From Pararhizobium polonicum (GTDB lineage Bacteria; Pseudomonadota; Alphaproteobacteria; Rhizobiales; Rhizobiaceae): 64,000 nt of DNA. Below the pieces are notes generated by a model, which saw nothing but the letters and a program-made list of their open reading frames with translations, searched no databases and was not told the DNA's origin. The position numbers and the translations under genes are program-made. Of the stretch, positions 17,637 through 28,392 are shown piece after piece. Numbering within the stretch: position 1 is the stretch's first letter; each line of letters starts with the position of its first letter. The stretch lies in contig NZ_LGLV01000016.1 of the NCBI RefSeq assembly GCF_001687365.1, positions 1 to 64,000 of the forward strand, written 5' to 3'.

Positions 17637-17842
17637 CGCTTGCGTGTTCCTCGGGGTTCTGGTTGCACGGGCAGTTCTTCGACCGCCTGCCCCCATAGGA
17701 TACTATTTGGCGGCAGGTGTCGCGCCGAATTTGCAAGCCACCGGACGGCGGGATTGTCGGCGATTTCGGCAGGCACCGGCCGCAGCCACCAACGCAAACG
17801 GCTGGGGAAACCTTTCGCCGGCAACCGCGCTTGCAGGATCAT
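17633..17842 (-). CDS. Possible small protein (69 aa), not recognised
   Basis: The frame begins MILQARLPAKGF, contains RWWLRPVPAEIADNP, and ends in a basic RGTRKR tail. Its TGA overlaps the ATG of the following FAH-family gene by four bases (ATGA), as is common in real operons. No ribosome binding site is visible and I know no homologue, so it may be chance in GC-rich DNA. Immediately upstream on the minus strand are two direct copies of GTGTATYATT (17844-17865). Confidence 0.3.
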   Translation of the reverse strand: MILQARLPAKGFPSRLRWWLRPVPAEIADNPAVRWLANSARHLPPNSILWGQAVEELPVQPEPRGTRKR

Positions 17843-18024
17843 GTGTCAATAATACACAATGATACACGCCTTGCGTGTTCGTATCTGAAATTCGATTCTG
17901 CTTCTTTAGCAGTTGATAACAGGTTTTCACTACTCTGAGGCGAAGACAGGTCTGGCAACGGGGGAAAACCGGATCATCACCGGTTGCACTGCCTCTGCCG
18001 TTGAACCGAACACCGGGATTTGGA
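17843..18024. promoter_or_regulatory. Divergent upstream region with direct repeats
   Basis: On the minus strand GTGTATCATT and GTGTATTATT are adjacent 10-bp repeats followed by GACAC (about 17844-17868), next to the start of the possible 69-aa gene. Such tandem half-sites suggest a transcription-factor operator, but I cannot name the factor. The plus-strand side leads to the GAF-PAS-GGDEF-EAL gene and has no obvious promoter. Confidence 0.3.
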
Positions 18025-20226
18025 ATGGGCATGCACCAGGACGCTGCTGAGGGGAACGACAACAATCGCATCGAGCACGGTCGGCTGGAGGCCCTTTCCA
18101 CTCTGTGGATCGCCGGAACCGCGCCGGAGCCACGGTTCGATACGATCGTGCAGCTTGCCGCCCAGCTGTTCGAAACCCCGATGGCCTTCATCACGCTGGT
18201 TGAAAAGGACATCCAGCGGTTCAAGGCGACCCACGGCGTCGACGTGCCCGATATCGCCCGTTCGACATCCTTCTGTACCCATACGATCCAGAGCGGCGAT
18301 GTCTTCGTCGTCCCGGACATGCAGGCCGATCCCCGCTTTGCCGATAATCCTCTGGTGACGGGCACGCCCTTCGTTCGCTTCTACGCCGGAGCGCCGCTGG
18401 TGACGGCAGATGGTTTCCGCATCGGCGCCCTGTGCATCGCCGATACCATGCCGCGCCATGCGTTCGGCGAACGCCAGCAGCAGACACTGAAACTCCTGGC
18501 CGCCCAGGTCATGGAACAGATGCGCTTGCGCCAGGAAGAGATCATCCGTTCGACGGTCATGAAATTTTCCGATGCGACCGGGCTTGCCCTCTTCTCGATC
18601 AATGCCGCCGGCCGGATCGAATTCGTCAACCGCGCAGCCCTCTGCCTGTTCGGTTACGAGCACGGCGAAATGATCGGCCAGCCGATCGACCTCATCATTC
18701 CCGACCGGTTTCGCGGCGCGCATCACGCCGGTCTCGCCCGGGTTCTGGCCGGCGGCACCACCAAGCTGATCGGCAAGACCGTCGAGGTCATGGCGCGCAA
18801 GCGGGATCAGACCGAAGTGCCGATCGAGATTTCGCTGTCGCTGTGGAACGACGAACGCGGCGTCGGCATGGGCGCGGTCATCCGCGATATCTCCGATCGC
18901 CGCGACAGGGATGCCCGGCTGCTCAGAATGGCCAATCAGGATACGCTGACCGGGCTCAGCAACCGCAACCGGTTTGAAAGCCTGCTGCAGGAGGTTCTGT
19001 CCGAGAACCGTGCCGCAACCGTTGCCCTGCTCGATCTTGATGGCTTCAAGGATGTCAACGACAGCCTCGGCCATGCCGTCGGCGACGCGTTGCTGCAGGC
19101 TGTCGCCGTCCGGCTGCCGTCGGTTCTTGCCGATGATGTTACCGTTGCCCGCTTCGGCGGTGACGGCTTTGCCGTGCTGTTTCCCGAGGTCGCCACCCTC
19201 GACGGTGCCTTGAAGGCCATCGGCGCGGTCCTTTCGGCCTTCGAAATGCCGTTCGAGGTGGGCGGCAACGTTTTCCAGGTGACGACCACCCTTGGCTTTG
19301 CGCTCGCGCCCGAACATGGCGCCGACGCGGAGGAATTGCTCGCCAGCGCCGATTTCGCCCTCTACCGGGCAAAACAGGCCGGCGGCAGCACCATGCTGAT
19401 GTTCGATCCGGAGATGCGCAACGATTCGCTGGCCCGCCGCGCAACCCAGGACGAGCTGCTGCGTGCCCTGCAAAATGGCGAACTGGTGCTGCATTATCAG
19501 CCGCAGGTTTCGCTCACCGATGGCCATGTCTTCGGCATGGAGGCATTGATCCGCTGGCGGCACCCCGAACATGGCCTCATGTTTCCGGCTGCCTTCCTTC
19601 CGGCCTTGGAATCGAGCTCCCTTGCCCTGCCCGTCGGCTGGTGGGTTTTGAATGAAGCCTGCCGGCAGGCGGCCGAATGGCTGGCGCAGGGCCATGCCCC
19701 GATCAAGGTCAGCGTCAATCTTTTTGCCGCCCAGTATCGCGCCGGCACGCTCGTTCAGCATGTCGTCGATGCGCTGGCCGAACACGGGCTCCCCCCTTCC
19801 GCGCTCGGCCTCGAGGTGACGGAAACCATTGCGCTTCTCAACGACGATCATGCGTTTGCAGCCGTGCGCGCGCTGCGCGATCTCGGCGTCGACATCGCTT
19901 TCGATGATTTCGGGACCGGTTATGCCTCGCTCAGCTCGTTGCAGCGCTTTCCGCTGACGACGCTGAAAATCGACCGGAGTTTCATCAGCGACATGCTGGA
20001 CAATCGGCATGACGCCGCCATCACCCGGGCGATGCTGACGATGGGCAACGAACTGGGGCTGGAAACGATCGCAGAAGGCATAGAGACGGAGGAACAGGAG
20101 ATCGCGCTGCGGCTGCTCGGCTGCAAGGCCGGTCAGGGCTACCGCTACGGCAAGGCGCTGCCGGCGGAGCAGGCCGCGGTGCTTCTGGCTATGTCGACCG
20201 CCCGGCGGGCAAACCAGCCCACATAG
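18025..20226 (+). CDS. GAF-PAS-GGDEF-EAL protein, likely c-di-GMP phosphodiesterase
   Basis: The soluble 733-residue protein has four domains in order: GAF (about 25-165; RFKATHGVDVPDIARSTSFC, YAGAPLVTADGFRIGALCI), PAS (about 180-290), GGDEF (about 300-465) and EAL (about 480-725). The cyclase signature is RFGGDGFAVLF: the catalytic Glu of GGDEF is Gly, so cyclase activity is unlikely. The EAL part keeps EALIRWRHP, VSVNL, LEVTET, FDDFGTGYASL, LKIDRSF and AEGIETEEQ, so phosphodiesterase activity is plausible. The degenerate GGDEF may bind GTP as an allosteric input. No membrane segment is present. The start is uncertain; the frame opens with TTG at 18001. Confidence 0.9.
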   Translation: MGMHQDAAEGNDNNRIEHGRLEALSTLWIAGTAPEPRFDTIVQLAAQLFETPMAFITLVEKDIQRFKATHGVDVPDIARSTSFCTHTIQSGDVFVVPDMQADPRFADNPLVTGTPFVRFYAGAPLVTADGFRIGALCIADTMPRHAFGERQQQTLKLLAAQVMEQMRLRQEEIIRSTVMKFSDATGLALFSINAAGRIEFVNRAALCLFGYEHGEMIGQPIDLIIPDRFRGAHHAGLARVLAGGTTKLIGKTVEVMARKRDQTEVPIEISLSLWNDERGVGMGAVIRDISDRRDRDARLLRMANQDTLTGLSNRNRFESLLQEVLSENRAATVALLDLDGFKDVNDSLGHAVGDALLQAVAVRLPSVLADDVTVARFGGDGFAVLFPEVATLDGALKAIGAVLSAFEMPFEVGGNVFQVTTTLGFALAPEHGADAEELLASADFALYRAKQAGGSTMLMFDPEMRNDSLARRATQDELLRALQNGELVLHYQPQVSLTDGHVFGMEALIRWRHPEHGLMFPAAFLPALESSSLALPVGWWVLNEACRQAAEWLAQGHAPIKVSVNLFAAQYRAGTLVQHVVDALAEHGLPPSALGLEVTETIALLNDDHAFAAVRALRDLGVDIAFDDFGTGYASLSSLQRFPLTTLKIDRSFISDMLDNRHDAAITRAMLTMGNELGLETIAEGIETEEQEIALRLLGCKAGQGYRYGKALPAEQAAVLLAMSTARRANQPT

Positions 20227-20254
20227 CCCGGACGGCCGGAAATGGCGTGTTCGC

Positions 20255-21256
20255 CTACAGCAGGCCCGCTGCGAAATAGAACAGCGCCGAGATCAGCGCC
20301 GCCGCCGGCAGGGTCACGACCCAGGCGATGACGATATTGCCGGCAAGCCCCCAGCGAACCGCCGAAACACGCCGTGCAGCCCCGACGCCGATAATCGCAC
20401 CGGTGATGGTATGCGTCGTCGAGACCGGAATCCCCAGCCAGGTGGCGGCAAACAGGGTGATCGCCCCCCCGGTTTCCGCGCAAAAACCCTGCATCGGATT
20501 GAGCCGGGTGATCTTCGATCCCATGGTATGAACGATGCGCCAGCCGCCGAACAGCGTGCCCAGCGCCATCGCCGACTGGCAGGTGATCACTACCCAGAAC
20601 GGCACGAAGAACGTCTCACCGAGATAGCCCTGGCTGAACAGCAGCACGGCGATGATGCCCATGGTCTTCTGGGCGTCGTTGCCGCCATGACCGAGTGAAT
20701 AGAGCGATGCCGAGATGAACTGCAGGCCGCGAAAGCTGCGATCGACGGCAAACGGCGTCTGGCGCAGGCAGACCCAGGAAACGATCAGGACAAGCAGCAG
20801 CGCCAGGAAGAAACCGATCATCGGCGACATGAAGATGGCGCCGACCGTCTTCAGGAGACCGCTCAGAACGATTGCGTCGCCACCGGTCTTGGCGAGCCCT
20901 GCGCCAACAAGGCCACCGACCAGCGCATGCGACGAACTCGACGGAATACCGAAAATCCAGGTGACGATATTCCAGATGATCGCGCCCATCAGCGCGGCGA
21001 AAATCACCTGCGGCGTGACGATGGCCGGGTCGATGATGCCGGTACCCAGCGTTTCGGCGACATGCAGGCCGAAGAACAGGAAAGCGATGAAATTGAAGAA
21101 CGCCGCCCACATCACCGCATATTGCGGCCGCAGAACGCGCGTCGAGACGATCGTCGCGATCGAGTTCGCCGCGTCATGCAGGCCGTTGAGGAAATCGAAG
21201 AACAGCGCGACGCCGATCAGGGCGACGAGCAGCGGAAAGGCGAGCGTAGCGTCCAT
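20255..21256 (-). CDS. pit: Low-affinity inorganic phosphate transporter, Pit family
   Basis: The 333-residue integral membrane protein has about ten helices. The duplicated PiT signatures are NGLHDAANSIATIVSTRVL near the N-terminus and YSLGHGGNDAQKTMGII in the second half. PiT proteins are metal-phosphate/proton symporters. Its ATG overlaps the stop of the upstream DUF47 gene by one base (TGATG). This matches the orfA-pit operon described in Sinorhizobium meliloti, where PhoB represses it under phosphate limitation. Confidence 0.95.
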   Translation of the reverse strand: MDATLAFPLLVALIGVALFFDFLNGLHDAANSIATIVSTRVLRPQYAVMWAAFFNFIAFLFFGLHVAETLGTGIIDPAIVTPQVIFAALMGAIIWNIVTWIFGIPSSSSHALVGGLVGAGLAKTGGDAIVLSGLLKTVGAIFMSPMIGFFLALLLVLIVSWVCLRQTPFAVDRSFRGLQFISASLYSLGHGGNDAQKTMGIIAVLLFSQGYLGETFFVPFWVVITCQSAMALGTLFGGWRIVHTMGSKITRLNPMQGFCAETGGAITLFAATWLGIPVSTTHTITGAIIGVGAARRVSAVRWGLAGNIVIAWVVTLPAAALISALFYFAAGLL

Positions 21257-21900
21257 CAGACGTTCTCGATCAAAATGCCGCTGATTTCATTGGCGACATC
21301 CTCGAAGCGGTCGACCACCTTTTCGAGTTCGCCGTAAATCTCGCTGCCGATGATATAGCCCATCGGGTTCGAGGTGCCGTGACGGCGGAACAGGTCCTTG
21401 AGGCCTTCGTCATGCAGCTGGTCGGAGCGCTCCTCAAGCCGGTTGACCTCCTCGGCGATGGCCGTCAGGCGCGGCACATTGGCGCCGATACGGTCCAGCA
21501 GCGGGATGGCTTCGGCAATCAGCCGGGCGGCATCGATGATGAGAACGCCCATTTCGCGCATGCCCGGATCGAAGCTTCTTTGCTCGAACAGCCGGATGGT
21601 CTTGACCGTCTTGTGCATCATGTCGATGGCATCGTCCATCGACTGGATCAGGTCCTTGATATCGCCGCGATCGAACGGCGTGATGAAACTCAGGCGAACG
21701 GCCTGCATGACGTCGCGGGTGATGTTATCGGCCTGATCTTCGAGCGCAACGATGCGGTCGCAATTGGCATCATGATCGCCCTCGCCCGCCAGAAGCGCCT
21801 TCAGCGCTTCGGCGGCCCCCACGACCGTGCGTGAATGCGCCCCGAAAAGCTCGAAGAACTTGTCTTCGCGCGGCAGCAGCTTGCGAAACCAACCCAGCAT
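21256..21900 (-). CDS. DUF47 (PhoU-like) protein, Pit accessory
   Basis: The 214-residue, all-helical cytoplasmic protein has MLGWFRKLLPREDKFFELF, then ALEDQADNITRDVMQAV and FITPFDRGDIKDLIQSMDDA, the paired E/D-rich helices of the PhoU/DUF47 fold. This family sits beside pit genes across bacteria and is thought to control Pit activity. It is the first gene of the two-gene operon, and a three-half-site Pho box lies 24-52 bp upstream of its start. Confidence 0.93.
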   Translation of the reverse strand: MLGWFRKLLPREDKFFELFGAHSRTVVGAAEALKALLAGEGDHDANCDRIVALEDQADNITRDVMQAVRLSFITPFDRGDIKDLIQSMDDAIDMMHKTVKTIRLFEQRSFDPGMREMGVLIIDAARLIAEAIPLLDRIGANVPRLTAIAEEVNRLEERSDQLHDEGLKDLFRRHGTSNPMGYIIGSEIYGELEKVVDRFEDVANEISGILIENV

Positions 21901-21923
21901 TGTTCAATCACCCATCTTCGCCG

Positions 21924-21952
21924 TTGTCACGAAATTGTCATAAATCTGGCAG
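21924..21952 (+). promoter_or_regulatory. Pho box (PhoB binding site) upstream of DUF47-pit
   Basis: On the plus strand, half-sites TTGTCAC (21924), TTGTCAT (21935) and CTGGCAG (21946) recur every 11 bp with A-rich 4-base spacers GAAA and AAAT. The PhoB consensus is CTGTCAT-N4-CTGTCAT. The site points away from the operon, which starts at 21900 on the minus strand; this fits a repressive position close to the promoter. Confidence 0.8.
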
Positions 21953-22007
21953 TCCTCATAGAGAAGACAGGGGCGTAAGGGAAGCTTTCGGGGCAATCGG
22001 AGTGTGG

Positions 22008-24230
<2,223 letters not shown>

Positions 24231-24234
24231 TCAC

Positions 24235-24350
24235 ACCTCCCCTTGAGGGGGAGGTCGCGCGGAATGCGCGGGTGGGGTGATCCATTGGGTTTCGCGAAAG
24301 GTCACCCCACCCCGGCACTTCGTGCCGACCCTCCCCCTCAAGGGGAGGGT
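24235..24350. repeat. RIME-like intergenic repeat between recN and ligA
   Basis: Two arms, 24235-24282 and 24301-24350, are inverted copies of CCCCACCC...CCCTCCCCCTCAAGGGGAGG. Each contains its own small hairpin (GGCACTTCGTGCC in the second). The second arm nearly matches 943-992. As RNA the whole element would fold into a long branched stem between recN and ligA. Confidence 0.75.
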
Positions 24351-24354
24351 AAAT

Positions 24355-26028
24355 TTACACGTTGCCTGCCAGCAATCGCACGGCAGCCGCCCTCGCCTCG
24401 TCCGTTACCGAGGCACCGGCGAGCATGCGGGCGATCTCCTCGGTGCGGGCCCTGTCGTCCATGCGGGCGACGCGGGTGGCGATGGTTTCGGATTTTTCCG
24501 CCGATGGCCCCTTGGAAATCAAGAGATGCGTCGCGGCACGCGCGGCCACCTGCGGCGCATGGGTGACTGACAGCACCTGGACGGTCTTCGACAGCCGCTT
24601 CAGCCGCTGGCCGATGGCATCGGCCACCGCACCGCCGACACCGGTGTCGATTTCATCGAAGACGAGGGTTGGTGCCGAGCCGCGATCGGCCAGCGCCACC
24701 TTCAGCGCCAACAGGAAGCGCGAAAGCTCGCCGCCGGACGCCACTTTCATGATCGGCCCCGGCCGGGTGCCCGGGTTGGTCTGGACATGGAATTCGACCA
24801 CGTCGATCCCCTCGGCCGCTGCGGCCTGCGGATCGGAGGTCACTTCGACCATGAACCGGGCCCGCTCAAGCTTCAGTGCCGGCAGCTCGGCCATGACAGC
24901 CTCGGACAGAGCAGTCGCGGTGTTGTGGCGCTTGGCCGACAGCGCCGTGGCGGCAGCATCGAAGGCGCCCTTGGTGAGGCCCAGCTGCGCGTCCAGCTGC
25001 TTCAGCTTCTCCTCGCCGGCATCGAGATCGGCGAGATCGGCGATCATCCGCACGGCCAGTGCCGGCAGCGTCGTCACCGGCACGGAATATTTGCGGGCGG
25101 CGGCGCGCAGCGCAAACAGCCGCTCCTCGACACGCTCCAGCTCCTTGGGATCATATTCGGTCTTGCGCAGCGCCGCCTCGATCGACATTTGCGCATCGGA
25201 AAGCTGGTTCAACGCGCTGTCGAGAAACTCCACCGTCTCTTCGAGAAGCCCCGGCGCCTCATGGCTCTTGCGCTCCAGCCGGCGCACCAGCGATGCGATC
25301 AGCGGAACCGGAGACGCATTGCCATTGAGAAATTCGCTCGCCTCGTTGATATCGACGGCGATGCGCTCGGCCTTCATCATGCGCGAACGGCGCTCGGCCA
25401 GATCGTCCTCCTCGCCATCCTGCGGCGACAGCGCTTCCAGCTCTTCCACCGAGGCACGCAGGTAATCGGCCTCGCGGGCCGCGGCCTCGACCTTGTCGCG
25501 GTGCTTCTTCAGCATCCGCTCGGCATCCTTCCAGATGCGATAGAGACCGGCGACAGCCTGCGCCTCTTCGGCAAGACCACCAAAAGCATCGAGAAGCGTG
25601 CGGTGCGCGTGGGTGTCGACCAAAGCGCGGTCGTCGTGCTGGCCGTGGATTTCGACGAGAAGCTGGCCGGCCTGGCGCATCAGCTGGACAGAGACCGGCT
25701 GGTCGTTGACATAGGCCTTGGTGCGGCCATCCGCCGACTGCACCCGGCGGAAAATCAGGTCGCCATCGTCGTCGATACCGTTCTCGCGGACGAGAAGACG
25801 GGCCGGATGGCCCATGCCGACATCGAAGACCGCCGTCACCTGCCCCTTGTCGCCGCCATGGCGGACAAGCGAGCCGTCGCCACGGCCGCCAAGGGCCAGC
25901 GACAAGCTATCGAGAAGGATGGATTTTCCAGCCCCGGTTTCGCCGGTCAGCACGGAAAGACCGGCATCGAAAGACAGATCAAGCCGTTCGATCAGGACGA
26001 TATCGCGGATCGAAATCTGTGAAAGCAT
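24355..26028 (-). CDS. recN: DNA repair protein RecN
   Basis: The 557-residue SMC-like ATPase has an N-terminal head with Walker A GETGAGKSILLDSLSLALG (residues 29 onward), then HGQHDDRAL, two coiled-coil arms (about 160-360), and a C-terminal head with the ABC signature ASGGELSRFLLALK and Walker B LVFDEIDTGVGG. RecN acts in recombinational repair of double-strand breaks. It follows bamD by 20 bp. Confidence 0.96.
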   Translation of the reverse strand: MLSQISIRDIVLIERLDLSFDAGLSVLTGETGAGKSILLDSLSLALGGRGDGSLVRHGGDKGQVTAVFDVGMGHPARLLVRENGIDDDGDLIFRRVQSADGRTKAYVNDQPVSVQLMRQAGQLLVEIHGQHDDRALVDTHAHRTLLDAFGGLAEEAQAVAGLYRIWKDAERMLKKHRDKVEAAAREADYLRASVEELEALSPQDGEEDDLAERRSRMMKAERIAVDINEASEFLNGNASPVPLIASLVRRLERKSHEAPGLLEETVEFLDSALNQLSDAQMSIEAALRKTEYDPKELERVEERLFALRAAARKYSVPVTTLPALAVRMIADLADLDAGEEKLKQLDAQLGLTKGAFDAAATALSAKRHNTATALSEAVMAELPALKLERARFMVEVTSDPQAAAAEGIDVVEFHVQTNPGTRPGPIMKVASGGELSRFLLALKVALADRGSAPTLVFDEIDTGVGGAVADAIGQRLKRLSKTVQVLSVTHAPQVAARAATHLLISKGPSAEKSETIATRVARMDDRARTEEIARMLAGASVTDEARAAAVRLLAGNV

Positions 26029-26048
26029 CCCGGTTCAAATCTCTTCGC

Positions 26049-26915
26049 TCAGACGCCAAGTATCTTCTTGCCTGCGCGCGAAATCCACGAATTGCCGTTT
26101 TCGCGCGGCTCCAGTCCACCGGTCTGCAAAAGCTTGTAGCTGTCGGCATACCACTGGCTATCCGGATAGTTGTGCCCGAGAACCGCCGCTGCCGTCTGTG
26201 CTTCGGTGGTGATGCCCATGGCGAAATAGGTTTCCACCAGCCGCGCCAAGGCCTCTTCGACCTGATTGGTGTTGGGATACTGCTCGACCACGGACCGGAA
26301 GCGCGTCACGGCGGCAAGATATTCCTTGCGCTCGAGATAATAGCGGCCGACCTGCATTTCCTTGCCGGCCAGCTGGTCCTTGGCATAACGGATCTTGGCC
26401 TGCGCGTCCTCGACATATTCCGAATCCGGATATTTGGTCACGACCGTCTGCATCGCCTCGATCGTCTTGAAGGCCGGCTTCTGGTCCTGCGTCACCGCCG
26501 GGATCTGCTTGGAATAGGCAAGCCCGACGATATACTGTGCATAGGCGGCGTCGGCCGATTCCGGATAGAGATTGAGATAACGGGTCGCGCCGTTGATGGC
26601 GTCCTGATACTGGCCATTGCGGTAATTGACGAAGGACCGCATGACCAGCGCCTTGCGGGCATATTCGGAGAACGGATGCTGCTGGTCGATCGCGTCGAAC
26701 TTGCGCGCCGCTTCCGTCGTCTTGCCCGCATTCAGGTTGGCAAGGCCCTGATTGTAGAGGACTTCCGGCGGATCCGTTTCCGCAGTCAGCTTGGTGATGT
26801 CGATGTCGGGATCGTTCTGGCAGGCAGTTACCAGCACACTGGTTGCCGACACCGCAAGCGCAATGGCAGCAACACGTGCCATCTTCTTCAATTCAACCTG
26901 GCCTGCAAATACCAT
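26049..26915 (-). CDS. bamD: Outer membrane assembly lipoprotein BamD (ComL)
   Basis: The 288-residue protein has a lipoprotein signal peptide ending SVLVTAC (lipidated Cys near residue 32). Tetratricopeptide-like helices follow, including [34 protein letters not shown], and [21 protein letters not shown]. BamD is the essential helical partner of BamA in inserting outer-membrane barrels. The ATG at 26915 gives a long n-region; an internal ATG at 26882 would also give a workable signal. Its position between lpxC and recN is usual in rhizobia. Confidence 0.95.
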   Translation of the reverse strand: MVFAGQVELKKMARVAAIALAVSATSVLVTACQNDPDIDITKLTAETDPPEVLYNQGLANLNAGKTTEAARKFDAIDQQHPFSEYARKALVMRSFVNYRNGQYQDAINGATRYLNLYPESADAAYAQYIVGLAYSKQIPAVTQDQKPAFKTIEAMQTVVTKYPDSEYVEDAQAKIRYAKDQLAGKEMQVGRYYLERKEYLAAVTRFRSVVEQYPNTNQVEEALARLVETYFAMGITTEAQTAAAVLGHNYPDSQWYADSYKLLQTGGLEPRENGNSWISRAGKKILGV

Positions 26916-27040
26916 TCGTAAATCCCAACTCGCGCGGCGGTAAGAATACCGCCGCCTATGAACCGCGTTTTAGATCAAGATGCAACAAGACCGCAATGTC
27001 ATGATGATTGATTAACGCAATTTTGTGGCGGTCTTATCAT

Positions 27041-27066
27041 GAAAAAGCCGGTCAAAAGACCGGCTC
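27041..27066 (-). terminator. Intrinsic terminator after lpxC
   Basis: On the minus strand AGCCGGTC-TTTT-GACCGGCT is followed by TTTTC, 50 bp past the lpxC stop. It separates lpxC from bamD-recN. Confidence 0.85.
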
Positions 27067-27115
27067 TTATCAAATATCGGACCAGATTTTCCATGCAGGA
27101 ACAACTGGCTGCGCA

Positions 27116-28054
27116 TTACGGCGCATTGACGGCGATCACTTCACGCGGTGCCGAACGCTGCCGCTGCGTTGCGGTCTCGACGATTTCGTAGGCCGTCGGA
27201 TCGCTCATCAGCGCCTTCAGCGCGTTGGCGTTCATCTTGTGGCCGCCGCGATAGGAACGGTAGCAGCCGATGAACGGCGCTCCGGCCAGAGCCAGGTCGC
27301 CGACGGCATCCAGCGTCTTGTGGCGGACGAATTCGTCCTTGTAGCGCAGGCCTTCCATGTTGATGACCGTGTTGTCATCGGCAATGACAACCGAGTTTTC
27401 GAGCGACGAGCCGAGGCCGCGGCCGGCAGCCCACATCCGCTCGACATCACGCATGAAGCCGAAGGTGCGGGCACGCGACAGTTCCGTCTTGAATACCGAC
27501 GGCGTGATATCGCCCTTCCAGGCCTGACGACCGATCAGCGGGCTATCGAAATCGATCTCCACTTCGAAACGCATGCCGTCATACGGCGTGAATTCCGACC
27601 AGGAGGCACCCGATTCGATGCGAACCGGCTTGAGGATGCGGATATAGCGGCGCTTGACGGCAAGCGCCTTGATGCCCGTCTGTTCGATGGCGTCGATGAA
27701 CGGAGCCGAGCTGCCGTCCATGATCGGCATTTCGGCGCCATGCACTTCGATGAGAAGATTGTCGAGGCCAAGCGCGTAGATCGCCGCCATCACATGCTCG
27801 ATCGTGGCGATCGAGGTGGCAGGCGAAAAGCCGAGAATGGTGCACAGATCGGTGTTGCCGACCTGAGAGGAAACAGCCTTGAATTCGCTGATGGTCTGTT
27901 CGTCGACGACACGCTGGAAAACGATGCCGCTATCGGCTTCCGCCGGATGGAACGTGATTGCTACTTCGGCGCCAGAATGTACGCCCGTGCCGCTCAGAGT
28001 TACAGAATGTGCAATCGTTGTCTGAAACCCAAGCAGTCCAATTCCCAGTCCCAT
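27116..28054 (-). CDS. lpxC: UDP-3-O-acyl-N-acetylglucosamine deacetylase
   Basis: The 312-residue zinc enzyme catalyses the committed step of lipid A synthesis. Zinc ligands and catalytic residues are visible: His in TIEHVMAAIYALG, His and Asp in VRHKTLDAVGDLAL, and His in GGHKMNANAL. LSGTGVHSG near the N-terminus is the substrate-binding loop. The ATG at 28054 has AAGG 8 nt upstream; a TTG at 28069 would add five residues. It has its own terminator and lies after the ftsZ terminator, so it is probably transcribed separately from ftsZ. Confidence 0.97.
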   Translation of the reverse strand: MGLGIGLLGFQTTIAHSVTLSGTGVHSGAEVAITFHPAEADSGIVFQRVVDEQTISEFKAVSSQVGNTDLCTILGFSPATSIATIEHVMAAIYALGLDNLLIEVHGAEMPIMDGSSAPFIDAIEQTGIKALAVKRRYIRILKPVRIESGASWSEFTPYDGMRFEVEIDFDSPLIGRQAWKGDITPSVFKTELSRARTFGFMRDVERMWAAGRGLGSSLENSVVIADDNTVINMEGLRYKDEFVRHKTLDAVGDLALAGAPFIGCYRSYRGGHKMNANALKALMSDPTAYEIVETATQRQRSAPREVIAVNAP

Positions 28055-28333
28055 GCTTCTCGCCTTCAATGCTACGTGGCGTTGCCGCCGAATGTCTCAA
28101 GGGGACCAGAGCCGCGCGTTTTCCAAAGCCGCAAGACACTCAGTCGGAAAGCGACGCCTTGCGTCACCAACCGGTCCAACATGCAAGCCAGTGCGTTTAG
28201 AATCGCAATGCTGCCCCATCAGTCCCGAGTGTGAAGATAATTGCTGAGGGCCCACATTCCAAATCACTGTTTCTTTCGCTTTGTTACGCTGCACAATGAA
28301 GTTCGTTAGGCACTGAAAATAAACAGTAATTCA
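28055..28333 (-). promoter_or_regulatory. lpxC upstream region
   Basis: This is about 280 bp between the ftsZ terminator and lpxC. No small gene and no clear -35/-10 pair could be picked out. A promoter is expected here because the upstream transcript is terminated. Confidence 0.35.
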
Positions 28334-28365
28334 TAAAAAATGCCCGGGCAAAAACCCGGGCATTT
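28334..28365 (-). terminator. Intrinsic terminator after ftsZ
   Basis: On the minus strand AAATGCCCGGG pairs with CCCGGGCATTT, closed by a U-rich loop and followed by TTTTTTA. It lies 28 bp after the ftsZ stop and marks the end of the dcw transcript. Confidence 0.9.
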
Positions 28366-28392
28366 CGGCAAGGAGGAAGGTGGGTAGAAAGA

